This document shows, piece by piece, positions 4,733 through 5,026 of a DNA stretch of 5,026 nt (position 1 is the first letter of the stretch; every line of letters begins with the position of its first letter). This DNA is from a bacterium (lineage in GTDB: Bacteria > Electryoneota > RPQS01): contig JAHIZR010000114.1 of assembly GCA_018814465.1 (NCBI GenBank), positions 1 to 5,026 of the forward strand, read 5' to 3'. The position numbers were made by a program, and so were the translations under genes. The notes beneath the pieces were generated by a model. That model searched no databases. It was given only the letters and a program-made list of their open reading frames with translations, and had not been told where the DNA came from.

Positions 4733-5026
4733 ATGAACCTCCGAACGTTCCTCTCGCTTTTAATTCTCTTATGCGCTGTCGGCTGCTTGCAGCCGACCCG
4801 GTCATTTGCCCAGTTTCCAAACATCCTTTGGGAACGCGCAGGTGAAGGACCGCATTCTCAGTACGGTGCCGCAACCATGCCGCTGGGGGACCAGAATGAG
4901 GACGGCTATGCCGATTGGGCCGTGCTGGGAACCGGCGATTGGCCGCCTGATCCCCCGAATCATGCTGTGCTGGAGTTCTTCCACGGCTGCAATCCTCCCG
5001 ATCCCAATCCCTATCAGACTTGGGTA
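4733..5026 (+). CDS. Exported FG-GAP/integrin-alpha-like protein (partial, N-terminal 98 residues)
   Basis: This reading frame starts at an ATG 20 bp after the preceding stop and is open to the window end. Residues 1-18 form a hydrophobic signal sequence ending in C14-A-V-G-C18, a possible lipobox with Ala at -3. Alternatively, signal peptidase I could cut after S24-F-A26, which would make the protein soluble. The mature part begins with W33-E-R-A-G-E-G and S42-Q-Y-G, then G52-D-Q-N-E-D-G-Y-A-D61. The D-x-N-x-D-G-x-x-D loop is the calcium-binding signature of FG-GAP/VCBS repeats, and Y44-G-A-A-T is the usual lead-in, so this is the first blade of a probable beta-propeller. A Pro/Asp-rich stretch (70-94) follows. 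Such proteins are exported and often bind ligands or surfaces, but no specific role is visible. It probably shares a transcript with the upstream propeller gene and hldD. No Shine-Dalgarno sequence is seen. Confidence 0.72.
   Translation, partial: MNLRTFLSLLILLCAVGCLQPTRSFAQFPNILWERAGEGPHSQYGAATMPLGDQNEDGYADWAVLGTGDWPPDPPNHAVLEFFHGCNPPDPNPYQTWV

Overview
The window suggests a Gram-negative bacterium of moderately high GC content. It encodes an ADP-heptose epimerase for LPS core synthesis, a putative lipoprotein FKBP isomerase, and two secreted proteins of types common in environmental FCB-group and related uncultured lineages: a choice-of-anchor I beta-propeller and an FG-GAP-type protein. 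The phylum is an inference; no rRNA or other marker gene is present.

Layout. (1) Positions 1-257, minus strand: the N-terminal part of an exported FKBP-type peptidyl-prolyl isomerase whose 3' end lies outside the window. (2) Positions 258-375: an AT-rich divergent intergenic region with a promoter candidate for the FKBP gene, a weaker one for the rightward gene, and two tandem DnaA-box-like nonamers (one perfect, TTATCCACA). (3) Positions 376-1914, plus strand: a cytoplasmic GH13 (alpha-amylase family) glycoside hydrolase with a TTG start and an intact catalytic triad. (4) Positions 1915-2150: a 236-bp intergenic region with two copies of a 64-68 bp palindromic repeat, a degenerate third left arm, and a hairpin just before the next gene. 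(5) Positions 2151-3131: hldD (rfaD/waaD). (6) Positions 3144-4712: a secreted choice-of-anchor I family beta-propeller protein. (7) Positions 4733-5026: the start of an exported FG-GAP/integrin-alpha-like protein, cut by the window end.

hldD and the two genes after it lie on one strand with gaps of 12 and 20 bp and probably form one transcription unit, which mixes a cytoplasmic envelope-sugar enzyme with two exported propeller-type proteins. All three lack a recognisable Shine-Dalgarno sequence, whereas the FKBP and GH13 genes both have one. The GH13 gene probably acts in cytoplasmic alpha-glucan metabolism and shows no clear functional link to its neighbours.

I saw no tRNA, rRNA, CRISPR array, transposase, integrase or convincing intrinsic terminator. 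The genes themselves are of recognisable families. The least explained parts are the repeat cluster upstream of hldD and the tandem DnaA-like boxes in the divergent promoter region.
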